A stretch of DNA of 64,000 nt. Origin: Xylanimicrobium pachnodae JCM 13526 = NBRC 107786 (GTDB lineage: Bacteria > Actinomycetota > Actinomycetes > Actinomycetales > Cellulomonadaceae). A program made the translations under genes and the position numbers. A model generated the notes under the pieces. The model made no database searches and had not been told where the DNA came from. It saw only the letters and a list, made by a program, of their open reading frames with translations. Location of the stretch: contig BCWJ01000002.1 of assembly GCA_001592145.1 (NCBI GenBank), positions 1-64,000 of the forward strand, given 5' to 3'. Each line of letters opens with the position of its first letter. The stretch's first letter is position 1. Of the stretch, positions 31,204 through 40,600 are shown piece by piece.

Positions 31204-33516
31204 GTGACCGAAACAGGCCCCGGTGCTGCCCCGCTCGACCCGACCCGCCGCGCCACGCTGGCCATGCTGCGCGGGCTCATCGACACCGTCGGGCCCGACG
31301 GCGAGCACGGCGGCGGGGGCACGCTGCGCGACGAGGCGGAGGCGGCGCTGCGCGCGCTCGTGGGCCGCGAGGACGTCACGCTGCGCGACGACCAGTGGCG
31401 CGCGATCGAGGCGCTGGCCGCGTTCCGGCGCCGCGCGCTGGTGGTGCAGCGCACCGGCTGGGGCAAGTCGGCGGTCTACTTCGTGGCGACGTCGCTGCTG
31501 CGCGCCCGAGGGGCGGGGCCCACCATCATCGTCTCGCCGCTCCTCGCCCTCATGCGCGACCAGATCGCCGCCGCGGCCCGCGCGGGCATCCGCGCCGTGA
31601 CCATCAACTCCGCGAACGTCACCGAGTGGGAGGACGTGCACGCGGCCATCGCGCGCGGAGAGGTGGACGTGCTGCTGTGCTCGCCCGAACGACTCAACAA
31701 CCCGGGGTTCCGCGACGAGGTGCTGCCGCGGCTTGCCGCCGACGCCGGGCTGGTGGTGATCGACGAGGCGCACTGCATCTCCGACTGGGGGCACGACTTC
31801 CGCCCGGACTACCGACGAATCCGTACCCTGCTGGCCGACCTGCCCGCGGGCATCCCCGTGCTCGCGACGACGGCGACGGCCAACGAGCGGGTGACGCGCG
31901 ACGTCGCCGAACAGCTCGCGGTGCACGCCTCGGGTGAGCCCGCAGCCGACGTGCTCGTGCTGCGTGGACCGCTCGACCGCGAGTCGCTGCACCTGGCGGT
32001 GCTCGAGCTGCCCGACCAGCCCACTCGGGTCGCCTGGCTGACCGAGGCCCTCCAGGACGTCGAGGGGTCCGGGATCGTGTACTGCCTGACGGTGTCCGCC
32101 GCCGAACAGGTCGCCGAGCAGCTCCGCTCGGCCGGGCTCGCCGTGGCCGCCTACACCGGGCGCACCGACCCGACCCAGCGCGAGGCGCTCGAGGCGGACC
32201 TCAAGGAGAACCGCGTCAAGGCGCTCGTCGCGACGTCGGCCCTGGGCATGGGCTTCGACAAGCCCGACCTGGGCTTCGTCGTCCACCTGGGTGCGCCGGC
32301 CTCCCCCATCGCGTACTACCAGCAGGTGGGGCGTGCGGGCCGCGGCGTCGACTCCGCCGTCGTCGTGCTCCTGCCCGGTCAGGAGGACCGGGCCATCTGG
32401 GACTGGTTCGGGTCGCAGACCTTCCCCGCTGAGGCGCAGGTGCGCGCCACGCTGCGGGTGCTGGAGCAGGCGGACGGCCCGCTCTCGACGCCCGCGCTCG
32501 AACCGCTCGTGGACCTCAAGCGGTCACGCCTGGAGACCATGCTCAAGGTGCTCGACGTCGACGGCGCGGTGCGGCGCGTCCAGGGCGGGTGGACCGCCAC
32601 CGGCCGACCGTGGACGTACGACGCCGACCGGTACGCCCGCGTGGCGGCCACCCGGGACGCCGAGCAGCAGGCGATGATCGAGTACGTCCGCACGCCCGGG
32701 TGCCGCATGGCGTTCCTGCGCCGCCAGCTCGACGACCCCGAGCTGTCAGGGCCGGACCTGGGTGCCCCCGCGTGGCGGTGCGGGCGCTGCGACCGGTGCG
32801 GGGGCGTCACCCTCCCGGACGTGCCCGACGCCGACGCCGTCGCCGCCGCTCGCCAGGACATGGACCGGCCGGGCGTCGAGGTGGAGCCTCGCAAGCTGTG
32901 GCCGTCCGGGCTCGCGGCCCTCGGGCTCGACCTGCGCGGCCGGCTCGGCGCCGACGAGCTCGCCGAACCGGGGTGCGCCATCGCTCGGCTCGACGGCCTC
33001 GGGTGGTCCGGCCCGCTGCGCGACCTGCTGGCACCCGCTGCGCCCGACGGCGAGCTCCCCATCCCGCTGCGCCGGGCAGCCGCACGCGTGCTCGACGACT
33101 GGGCCGCGCTGCGCGAGCCGGCTGACGAGGGGTCACCGCAGGACGACGGCACCGCGGCACCGCTGCGGCTCGAAGCCGTGGTGGCGGTCCGCTCCGTCAC
33201 CCGGCCCCAGCTCACGTACCACCTCGCGGACGGGCTGGCCCGCTACCTGGGGGTGCCACTGATCGGCGCGGTCGGGCCCGCCGCGGGCCGCGAGGCGCCC
33301 GCCCGGCACGACGTGAACTCGGCCATGCGCCTGGCCGGCGTCGCCCAGCGGCTCGAGCTCCAGCTCTCGACGCCGGCGCTGCGGGGACTGCCCGGGCGCG
33401 GCGTCCTGCTCGTGGACGACTGGACCGAGTCCGGGTGGACGCTCACCGTCGCCGCACGCCTGCTGCGTCAGGCGGGAGCTGCGCGCGTCTACCCGTTCGT
33501 GCTCGGGGTCCGATGA
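31204..33516 (+). CDS. recQ: RecQ-family DNA helicase with a C-terminal phosphoribosyltransferase-like domain
   Basis: A superfamily 2 helicase of 770 aa. Walker A is GWGKS (85-89), the DEAH box is VVIDEAHCISDWGHDF (about 185-200), and motif VI is YYQQVGRAGRG. The RecQ-C zinc site is kept as RCGRCDRCGG. No HRDC domain follows. Instead the end carries GRGVLLVDDWTESGWTLT, the PRPP-binding loop pattern of type I phosphoribosyltransferases, so the tail is PRTase-like. Start GTG at 31204. Its stop overlaps the hydrolase start (ATGA). The gene lies between hisC and hisD. Helicase function is confident; the PRTase activity is unknown. Confidence 0.9.
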   Translation: MTETGPGAAPLDPTRRATLAMLRGLIDTVGPDGEHGGGGTLRDEAEAALRALVGREDVTLRDDQWRAIEALAAFRRRALVVQRTGWGKSAVYFVATSLLRARGAGPTIIVSPLLALMRDQIAAAARAGIRAVTINSANVTEWEDVHAAIARGEVDVLLCSPERLNNPGFRDEVLPRLAADAGLVVIDEAHCISDWGHDFRPDYRRIRTLLADLPAGIPVLATTATANERVTRDVAEQLAVHASGEPAADVLVLRGPLDRESLHLAVLELPDQPTRVAWLTEALQDVEGSGIVYCLTVSAAEQVAEQLRSAGLAVAAYTGRTDPTQREALEADLKENRVKALVATSALGMGFDKPDLGFVVHLGAPASPIAYYQQVGRAGRGVDSAVVVLLPGQEDRAIWDWFGSQTFPAEAQVRATLRVLEQADGPLSTPALEPLVDLKRSRLETMLKVLDVDGAVRRVQGGWTATGRPWTYDADRYARVAATRDAEQQAMIEYVRTPGCRMAFLRRQLDDPELSGPDLGAPAWRCGRCDRCGGVTLPDVPDADAVAAARQDMDRPGVEVEPRKLWPSGLAALGLDLRGRLGADELAEPGCAIARLDGLGWSGPLRDLLAPAAPDGELPIPLRRAAARVLDDWAALREPADEGSPQDDGTAAPLRLEAVVAVRSVTRPQLTYHLADGLARYLGVPLIGAVGPAAGREAPARHDVNSAMRLAGVAQRLELQLSTPALRGLPGRGVLLVDDWTESGWTLTVAARLLRQAGAARVYPFVLGVR

Positions 33517-34436
33517 CGATCGGCGCCGCGCAAGGTCACCGTCCCGCGGGACGTCGCACCCCCGTGCGGCGGCTCGCCCGCGCGGCGATCGTCGTGGCCG
33601 TGGCGCTCGTGGTCGTCACCGGTGCCGTGTTCGGGTTGCGTGCCGGCCAGGCGAAGCTCGTGTACCACCCGTCGCGCGCGCCGCTGCCGCCCGTCGCCCA
33701 GGTGCTCCCCGGCGCCGAGGCCGTGACCCTGACCACCGAGGACGGCCTCGACCTCACCTCCTGGATCCTGCCGCCGACCACCCGTGGCCCCGCCCCCGCC
33801 CGCGACCAGGCCGTGCTGCTGGCCCACGGCAACGGCGGAAGCCTCGCGGGTCGCGCCGCACTGGCCGCCGAGCTCGCGGACCGCGGGTTCACGGTCGCGC
33901 TCGTCGGGTACCGCGGGTACGCGGGCAACCCCGGCACCCCGAGCGAGCACGGGCTGGTGCTCGACGCGCTCGCCGTCCAGCGAGAGCTCGCCGCGCGCGG
34001 CTTCCCCGCGGACCGCACCATCTACCTGGGCGAGTCGATCGGCACGGGTGTGGTCTCGGGCCTGGCCGAGCGGGTACCGCCCGCAGGTCTGGTACTGCGC
34101 TCCCCGTTCACCTCGCTCGCCGACGTGGGCCGCACCGTCGTGCCCCTGCCAAGGTCGGCGATCCGGTTCATCCTCGACCGGAACGTCTACCCGATCGCCC
34201 AGCAGGTCGCCGCCCATGACGTGCCCGTGACCGTCATCTCCGGCACCGCCGACGAGGTGGTACCGCACGCGCAGAGCGTCGAGGTGGCGGCCGCCGCGCG
34301 TCACCTGGTCGAGCACGTGGTGGTCGACGGTGCCCGGCACAACGACGGCCTCTGGCTGGGGCCGGTGGTCGCCGACGCCGTGGTGCGGCTCGCCGACATG
34401 CGGCTCGCTGGCGAGGCGGTCGCGCCGGCTTCCTGA
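33513..34436 (+). CDS. Membrane-anchored alpha/beta hydrolase (ABHD13/Bem46-like)
   Basis: A serine hydrolase of 307 aa. One N-terminal membrane segment (RAAIVVAVALVVVTGAVFGL, about 27-46) is followed by the hydrolase fold. The oxyanion segment is LAHGNGGSLAGR, the nucleophile Ser is in YLGESIGTGV, the Asp in ISGTADEVVPH and the His in DGARHNDGLW. It is coupled to recQ by ATGA. The substrate is unknown; a peptidase or esterase role is possible. Confidence 0.85.
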   Translation: MTIGAAQGHRPAGRRTPVRRLARAAIVVAVALVVVTGAVFGLRAGQAKLVYHPSRAPLPPVAQVLPGAEAVTLTTEDGLDLTSWILPPTTRGPAPARDQAVLLAHGNGGSLAGRAALAAELADRGFTVALVGYRGYAGNPGTPSEHGLVLDALAVQRELAARGFPADRTIYLGESIGTGVVSGLAERVPPAGLVLRSPFTSLADVGRTVVPLPRSAIRFILDRNVYPIAQQVAAHDVPVTVISGTADEVVPHAQSVEVAAAARHLVEHVVVDGARHNDGLWLGPVVADAVVRLADMRLAGEAVAPAS

Positions 34437-34501
34437 TGGTCCGGCTTCCTGGCGCGCCTTTCTCGGAGCACGCCGCTTCTCGGAGGCCGCCGCTTGGCAC
34501 G

Positions 34502-35002
34502 CTATTTCGGGTAGTGATCCCCTGCCGATGCGCCCGCGATGCCGAGGAGAACCTCGACCACCTCCTGGATCGACCGATCGGTACGGACGATGTGCGTCGC
34601 CTCGCGGCGCAACCGGGGCTCCACCTCGGCGATGTCGTACCGGATCTGGGCCAGCCCCGCCGCGTCCTTGCCGTAGGGGTTGTCGGTACGCGCCCCGACC
34701 CGGGCGAGCAGCACGTCGGGCTCCGCCGTCAGCAGGACGACGGCACCGACCCGGTCGTACACCGCGCTCTGGTTGGGGGCCGTCCCCGCCACGAACAGCG
34801 GACCCGCGCCGTGGGCGTCCAGCAGAGCGCGCACCCTGCCCAGGTCCCACCGCTGCTCCCACCCGACGGGCTGGCCGGGGTTGCGCACCAGCACCGAGTA
34901 GCCGTCGTAGTCGAGGTCCTGGACGGCATGCCCGCGGGCGGCGAGCTCGCGCAGCGCAGCGCTCTTGCCCGCCCCGGACATGCCCGTCAGCAGGACGATC
35001 AC
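34502..35002 (-). CDS. P-loop kinase-like protein (AAA/shikimate kinase fold)
   Basis: A 166-aa nucleotide-binding protein with Walker A LLTGMSGAGKSAAL at the N-terminus. DLDYDGYSVLVRNPG follows, then a lid-like Arg segment (RVGARTDNPYGK). It looks like a small-molecule or nucleotide kinase but does not match a named one. The start is GTG. It lies 19 bp after hisD on the same strand, so it may be co-transcribed with it. It is convergent with the hydrolase. Confidence 0.75.
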   Translation of the reverse strand: MIVLLTGMSGAGKSAALRELAARGHAVQDLDYDGYSVLVRNPGQPVGWEQRWDLGRVRALLDAHGAGPLFVAGTAPNQSAVYDRVGAVVLLTAEPDVLLARVGARTDNPYGKDAAGLAQIRYDIAEVEPRLRREATHIVRTDRSIQEVVEVLLGIAGASAGDHYPK

Positions 35003-35021
35003 GGCGGACCCCCGGTCGGGT

Positions 35022-36347
35022 TCACACGAAGCGGCCCCGCACCGCCTCGCCGTGCGCCGGCAGGTCCTCGTCGTCGGCCACGGCGACGATCCGGTCCGCG
35101 AGCTCGGCGAGCGCGTCGCGCGTGTACTCGATGACCTGCACCGACTTCAGGAACGACAGCACGCCCAGCGCGCTCGCGTACCGGGCGGTGCCGCCCGTGG
35201 GCAGCACGTGGTTCGACCCCGACATGTAGTCCCCCAGCGACACCGGCGCCCACGGGCCTACGAAGATCGCCCCCGCGTTGCGGATCCGGTCCGCGAGCGC
35301 GGCAGCGTCGGCCGTCTGGAGCTCAAGGTGCTCGGCACCGTAGGCGTCCACCACCTGCACGCCCTGGTCGAGGTCGTCGACCAGCACGATCGCCGACTGC
35401 GGCCCGCCGAGCGCGGTCGCGACGCGGGCGGCGTGCTTGGTCGCGGCTGCGAAGGTGGCGAGCCTCTCCTCGACGGCCGTGGCCAGCGCGAGCGAGTCGG
35501 TCACCAGCACCGAGGCCGCCATCGGGTCGTGCTCCGCCTGGCTGATCAGGTCGAGCGCCACGTGGGTCGCGTCCGCGGTGTCATCCGCCAGCACGGCGAT
35601 CTCGGTGGGACCGGCCTCAGCGTCGATGCCGACGACGCCGCGCACGAGCCGCTTCGCGGCGGCCACGTACACGTTGCCCGGGCCGGTGACCACGTCGACC
35701 GGCTCGCACAGCACGGCACCGTCCTGCGGCTCGCTGCCCTCGGCACCGTAGGCGAACATCGCGACGGCCTGCGCGCCGCCGACGCCGTACACCTCGTCGA
35801 CGCCCAGCAGCGCGCACGCCGCCAGGATCGTGGGGTGCGGCAGGCCCCCGTGGTCCTTCTGCGGCGGGGAGGCCAGCGCGATACCCGGCACGCCCGCGGC
35901 CTGCGCCGCGACGACGTTCATGATCACGCTCGACGGGTACACGGCCAGCCCACCCGGCGCGTACAGCCCGACACGCTCCACCGGCACGTAGCGCTGGCGT
36001 ACCACGGCGCCCGGCGCGAGCTGCGTGGAGTGCTCGGGCGGCACCTGCGCGGTGTGCACCTTTCGAACCCGGGTGATGGCTTCCTCCAGACCCGCCCGCA
36101 CCGGAGCAGCCAGGTCCGCGAGCGCCTGGGTGAGAGCGGCGGCGGGGACCCGCAGGTTCTCGGGACGCACCCCGTCGAACCGCTCCGCGACGTCGCGCAG
36201 CGCCGCGGCCCCACGATGACGCACGTCCTCGACGATCGGTGCCACGGCCGCCAGGGCCTCGTCGACGCCGACCTCGGCGCGCGGGAGGGTGGCGAGCAGG
36301 TCACGGCGGGTCAGGGTGCGGCCACGAAGGTCGATGCGCTGGATCAC
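35022..36347 (-). CDS. hisD: Histidinol dehydrogenase
   Basis: A zinc enzyme of 441 aa that oxidises histidinol to histidine. Signatures are [32 protein letters not shown] and [10 protein letters not shown], with [12 protein letters not shown] near the end. The GTG at 36347 is chosen over the ATG at 36356 because the -10 TAGGAT (36355-36360) overlaps that ATG, while it stands 7 nt from the GTG. This fits a leaderless mRNA and the typical [10 protein letters not shown]-terminus. It is separated from hisC by recQ and neighbours. Confidence 0.95.
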   Translation of the reverse strand: MIQRIDLRGRTLTRRDLLATLPRAEVGVDEALAAVAPIVEDVRHRGAAALRDVAERFDGVRPENLRVPAAALTQALADLAAPVRAGLEEAITRVRKVHTAQVPPEHSTQLAPGAVVRQRYVPVERVGLYAPGGLAVYPSSVIMNVVAAQAAGVPGIALASPPQKDHGGLPHPTILAACALLGVDEVYGVGGAQAVAMFAYGAEGSEPQDGAVLCEPVDVVTGPGNVYVAAAKRLVRGVVGIDAEAGPTEIAVLADDTADATHVALDLISQAEHDPMAASVLVTDSLALATAVEERLATFAAATKHAARVATALGGPQSAIVLVDDLDQGVQVVDAYGAEHLELQTADAAALADRIRNAGAIFVGPWAPVSLGDYMSGSNHVLPTGGTARYASALGVLSFLKSVQVIEYTRDALAELADRIVAVADDEDLPAHGEAVRGRFV

Positions 36348-36354
36348 GCCCGCC

Positions 36355-36360
36355 ATCCTA
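36355..36360 (-). promoter_or_regulatory. Leaderless promoter -10 of hisD
   Basis: Minus-strand TAGGAT is followed by 7 nt and GTG. The upstream ATG lies inside the hexamer and cannot be part of this transcript. Confidence 0.5.
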
Positions 36361-36398
36361 TTCGGCCGCCGGGTCGCGAGGCCTGCGAAAATGCACTC

Positions 36399-36623
36399 AT
36401 GAACCCCGAAGCAGTGCCCATCCGTGACGACATGATCCGCCTGGGGCAGTTCCTCAAGCTCGCCGGCCTGGCGGACACGGGCCACGAGGCGCGCGACCTC
36501 GTCGCCGACGGCGAGGTCAGCGTCAACGGCGCGGTCGAGACCCGGCGCGGACGTCAGCTCGGGCGCGGCGACGTGGTCGCCGTGTCAGGTCCCCAGGGGG
36601 AGCGCGCGGCGGTCGTGGCCTGA
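36399..36623 (+). CDS. S4-domain RNA-binding protein
   Basis: A 74-aa protein made of a single S4 domain ([38 protein letters not shown]), like the YaaA/YlmH-related or Hsp15/RqcP-type proteins. It probably binds structured RNA on the ribosome; the exact role is not determinable. The ATG at 36399 is divergent from hisD, 51 bp away. It is convergent with the PPOX gene. Confidence 0.85.
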   Translation: MNPEAVPIRDDMIRLGQFLKLAGLADTGHEARDLVADGEVSVNGAVETRRGRQLGRGDVVAVSGPQGERAAVVA

Positions 36624-36630
36624 CGCGCGT

Positions 36631-36643
36631 GCCCCGACGGGGC
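36631..36643. terminator. Weak convergent terminator
   Basis: GCCCC-GAC-GGGGC hairpin in the 26 bp between the S4 gene and the PPOX gene. The 5-bp stem has no T-run, so this is tentative. Confidence 0.3.
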
Positions 36644-36649
36644 GCCCGA

Positions 36650-37051
36650 CTACGCCATGTAGTCGCTGGCCAGCACGCGGTCGGCGGTCAGGCGCAGCAC
36701 CACACGGGCGGGGTTCGGTTCGACCGGGTGGTACCGCCGCGCGTGCCTCGCCACGGCGTCCGCGACCACCTGCGGCGTGTCGTCGACCTCGATCGTGCCC
36801 TCGATGGTCAGCCAGCGTCCGCCGTCCACCTGGCAGACGGCCGCGCGCGGTGCGCGCCCGTCGCGGCGGCGCCGGGAGTTGACTGCCTTGGCCGATCCGC
36901 GCTCGGTGGTCATCAGGGCGGTGCCTGTCGCCGCGTCCCACATGAACGCGACCGGTGTGACGTGCGGTGACCCGTCGCTGCGCAGCGTGGTGAGCGTCGC
37001 CAGGTGGCGTTCGGTGACGAACACGAGCTGTTCGGGGTTGAGGTGCAGCAT
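36650..37051 (-). CDS. PPOX-class flavin/F420-dependent oxidoreductase
   Basis: A 133-aa split-barrel protein of the pyridoxamine 5'-phosphate oxidase-like class. HLATLTTLRSDGSPHVTPVAF is the typical first strand pair, with RGSAKAVNSRRR as the phosphate-binding segment and VCQVDGGRWLTIEGTIEV. Members use F420 or flavin; which one cannot be decided. The start ATG overlaps the Nudix stop (TGATG); a GTG one codon earlier is also possible. Confidence 0.82.
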   Translation of the reverse strand: MLHLNPEQLVFVTERHLATLTTLRSDGSPHVTPVAFMWDAATGTALMTTERGSAKAVNSRRRRDGRAPRAAVCQVDGGRWLTIEGTIEVDDTPQVVADAVARHARRYHPVEPNPARVVLRLTADRVLASDYMA

Positions 37052-37602
37052 CACAGGCCGTCGACCATGAGGCGGGGTACGTCACCGCGCGCGAGGGCCC
37101 GCAGGACGCGCAGCTCGTGCGGGACCACGGGGTCCGGCAGCGCGTCGAGGCGGTACCAGCGCAGCCCCGCCGACTTGGTGGCCTCCTCGGTGTGCGGGGT
37201 GCCCGACCACCGCTCGGCCTCGAAGAAGAAGTCGACGCGCTGCTCCAGTGCGGGGCCTCCCGGGATGCCGCGATGCACCACCGTCAGGGGGTGCAGGTCG
37301 GCGGCGTCGAGCGCCACGCCCAGCTCCTCGCGCGCCTCCCGGATCGCCGCGGCCACCACGGACTCGCCGGCCTCGACGTGGCCTGCGGCGCCGGCAGCCC
37401 AGTGCTCGTCCATGAACCCCGTGCCCCGGCGCAGCTGGAGCAGCACCTCCCCCGGATCCACCGGCCCGGGCTCTCGCGACCCGGCCGAGGGTTCGCCCCG
37501 CGACGGCCGGCGCAGGAGCACGTAGGCCGCCGGGACCACCCGGAACCGGTGATCCGCCGATCCGTCGTCGGACCAGACACGGGCGTCGCTCAGCCCAGGC
37601 AT
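37051..37602 (-). CDS. Nudix hydrolase
   Basis: A 183-aa protein with a complete Nudix box, GHVEAGESVVAAAI then REAREELGV (G-x5-E-x7-RE-U-x-EE-x-G-U). FRVVPAAYVLLRR precedes it. It hydrolyses nucleoside-diphosphate derivatives of unknown identity, possibly oxidised nucleotides. The ATG at 37602 overlaps the dnaE 3' end by 13 nt. It is followed by the PPOX gene. Confidence 0.87.
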   Translation of the reverse strand: MPGLSDARVWSDDGSADHRFRVVPAAYVLLRRPSRGEPSAGSREPGPVDPGEVLLQLRRGTGFMDEHWAAGAAGHVEAGESVVAAAIREAREELGVALDAADLHPLTVVHRGIPGGPALEQRVDFFFEAERWSGTPHTEEATKSAGLRWYRLDALPDPVVPHELRVLRALARGDVPRLMVDGL

Positions 37603-40600
37603 GCGGGCCCCAGCAGCGCCTTGAGGTCCCCGAACAGCGCGGGCGACTTCTCCACGCGCAGGGCGTCCTCCGCGCGGATCACGGTGCGCTTTCCCGGCTC
37701 CACCACGGCCAGGTGCACCTCGGCGGACCCCGGGTGGGCGCCCAGCACCTCGCGCAGCCGCACCATGACGGTCTCGACGCAGCGCGTGTGCGGCACCGTG
37801 ACCTGCACGGGCGCGTCGGCCACGGCCGAGGTGTCGGGCAGGGACACCTCCATCGCCTGGAGCGAGAGCTGGTCGTCGCGGCGCCGGACCCGGCCGCGCA
37901 CCGCGACCACCTGGTCCTCGGCCAGGGCGGTCGAGTACGCCAGGTAGGTCTCGCCGAAGAACATGACCTCGACCGAGCCTTCGAGGTCCTCGACCGTCAC
38001 GGCGGCCCACGGGTTGCCGTTCTTCGACATCTTGCGCTGCAGGCTCGTGATCAGGCCCGCCACGGTCACGGTCGAGTTCTCGGGGCGGCCCTCGTCGCCC
38101 ATGAGCGCGACGATCGACGTGTCGGCCGCCCGGGAGAGCACGTGCTCCAGCCCGGACAGCGGGTGGTCGGACACGTACAGGCCGAGCATCTCGCGCTCGA
38201 AGGCCAGCTTCTGCTTCTTGTCCCAGTCGGGCAGGTCGGGAACGTCCACCGAGAACGACATGCCGGCGTCGTCGTCCCCGCCGAAGCCCGCGAACAGGTC
38301 GAACTGGCCCTCGGCCTCCTTGCGCTTGACGGCGATCACGGAGTCGACGGCCTGCTCGTGCACCACGAGCAACGCGCGACGCGACGGTTCGAGCGAGTCG
38401 AACGCCCCCGCCTTGATGAGCGACTCGATGGTGCGCTTGTTGCAGACGACGGCGGGCACCTTGTCGAGGAAGTCCGTGAACGAGGTGAACTTCCCGGCCT
38501 TCTCGCGCGCCTCGACGATCGCGGCCACCACGTTCGCCCCGACGTTGCGCACGGCGTTCAGCCCGAACCGGATGTCAGTGCCGACGGCCGTGAACTTGGC
38601 CGCCGAGTCGTTGACGTCCGGGGGCAGCACGGTGATGCGCATGCGACGGCACTCGCCCAGGTAGAGCGCCATCTTGTCCTTGTCGTCCTTGACGGACTGC
38701 AGGAGCGCGGCCATGTACTCGGACGGGTAGTTCGCCTTGAGATAGGCGGTCCAGTAGGTGACCACCCCGTAAGCCGCCGAGTGCGACTTGTTGAACGCGT
38801 AGTCCGCGAACGGGACCAGGATGTCCCACAGGGTCTTGACCGCGTCCTTGGAGAACCCGCGCTCCAGCATGCCGGCCTGGAAACCGTCGAACTGCTTGTC
38901 GAGCTCGGCCTTCTTCTTCTTGCCCATGACGCGCCGCATGTTGTCTGCGGCACCGAGCGAGTACCCGGCGAGCACCTGGGCGATCGCCATGACCTGCTCC
39001 TGGTACACGATCAGGCCGTACGTCTCCCCCAGCACGGGCTCCAGCGCCTCGGCGAGCTCGGGGTGGATCGGCTCGATCGGCTGGCGGCCGTTCTTGCGGT
39101 GCGCGTACTTGTTGTGCGAGTCGGCGCCCATGGGGCCGGGGCGGTACAGCGCGGAGACGGCGGTGATGTCCGCGAAGACGTCGGGCTGCATCGAGCGCAG
39201 CAGCGCACGCATGCCGCTGCCATCGAGCTGGAACACGCCCAGTGTGTCGCCGCGGCCCATGAGCTCGTACGTCTTGCGGTCGTCGAACGGAACGTCCTCC
39301 AGGACGAGGTCCTCACCCCGGTTCGACCGGATGGCCTCCAGCGCGTCCTCCAGGGTGTGGAGGTTGGACAGACCCAGGAAGTCCATCTTGACCAGGCCCA
39401 GCGCCTCGGCCATCGGGTACTCGAACTGGGTGATGACCTGGCCGTCGCCCTTGGGGTCCATGACCGGGACCACGTCCATGACGGGCTCGCTCGACAGGAT
39501 CACGCCGGCGGCGTGCACGCCCGTCTGGCGGATCTGCCCTTCGAGGCCCAGCGCCGTCTGGTAGATCTTCTGGACGTTCGGGTCGGTCTCGTACAGGGTC
39601 CGGAACTCGGCGGCCTCCGCGTAGCGCGGGTTCGACTCGTCGAAGATCGCACCGAGCTTGATCGACTTGCCCATGACGTCGGGCGGGAGCGCCTTGGTGA
39701 TGCGGTCGCCCGTGCCGAAGTCGTACTCCAGGATGCGCGCGGCGTCCTTGATGGCGGCCTTGGCCTTGATCCGGCCGAACGTGGCGATCTGGGCTACCCG
39801 CTCCGTGCCGTACTTCTCCGTGACGTACGCGATGACCTCGCCGCGGCGGTGGTCGTCGAAGTCGATGTCGAAGTCGGGCATCGACGGGCGCTCGGGGTTG
39901 AGGAACCGCTCGAAGAAGAGCCCGTGCTCGAGGGGGTCCAGGTCGGTGATGTGCAACGCGTACGCCGCGATCGAGCCCGCACCCGAGCCACGGCCCGGCC
40001 CCACCCGGATCCCGTTGCGCTTCGACCACTGGATGAAGTCCGCCACCACGAGGTAGTACCCGCAGTAGCCCTTCTGCGCGACGACGCCCAGCTCCATCTC
40101 GACGCGGTCGCGGACCTCCTGCGTCAGCGCGTCCCCCGGGTAGCGGCCCTCGATGCCCCGCCACACCTCCTTGCGGAACCAGGACTCCTCGGTCTCCCCC
40201 GCCGGGATGTCCGCGCGGGCCATGTACCCGCCCGTCGACTCGACGAACTCGACGTTGCACCGCTCCGCGATCTCCAAGGTGGTGTCGCAGGCCTCCATCA
40301 GGCCCTGCCCGCCCCACAGGTCGCGCATCTCCCGCGCCGACTTGATGTAGTACCCGTTGCCGTCGAACGCGAACCGCTTGCCGCCCTGCGCGTACGTGGG
40401 TTCCGAGAGCTTGCTGCCCGAGTTGACGCACAGCAGCGCCTCCTGCGCGGCCGCGTCCTCCGGGTTGTTGTAGTGCGAGTCGTTCGTGGCGACGGGCTTC
40501 ATGCCCATCTGGCGCCCGAGCCGCAGCAGATCGTCGCGAACCCGCTTCTCGATCGAGATGCCGTGGTCCATCAGCTCCAGGTACACGTTCTCGCGCCCGA

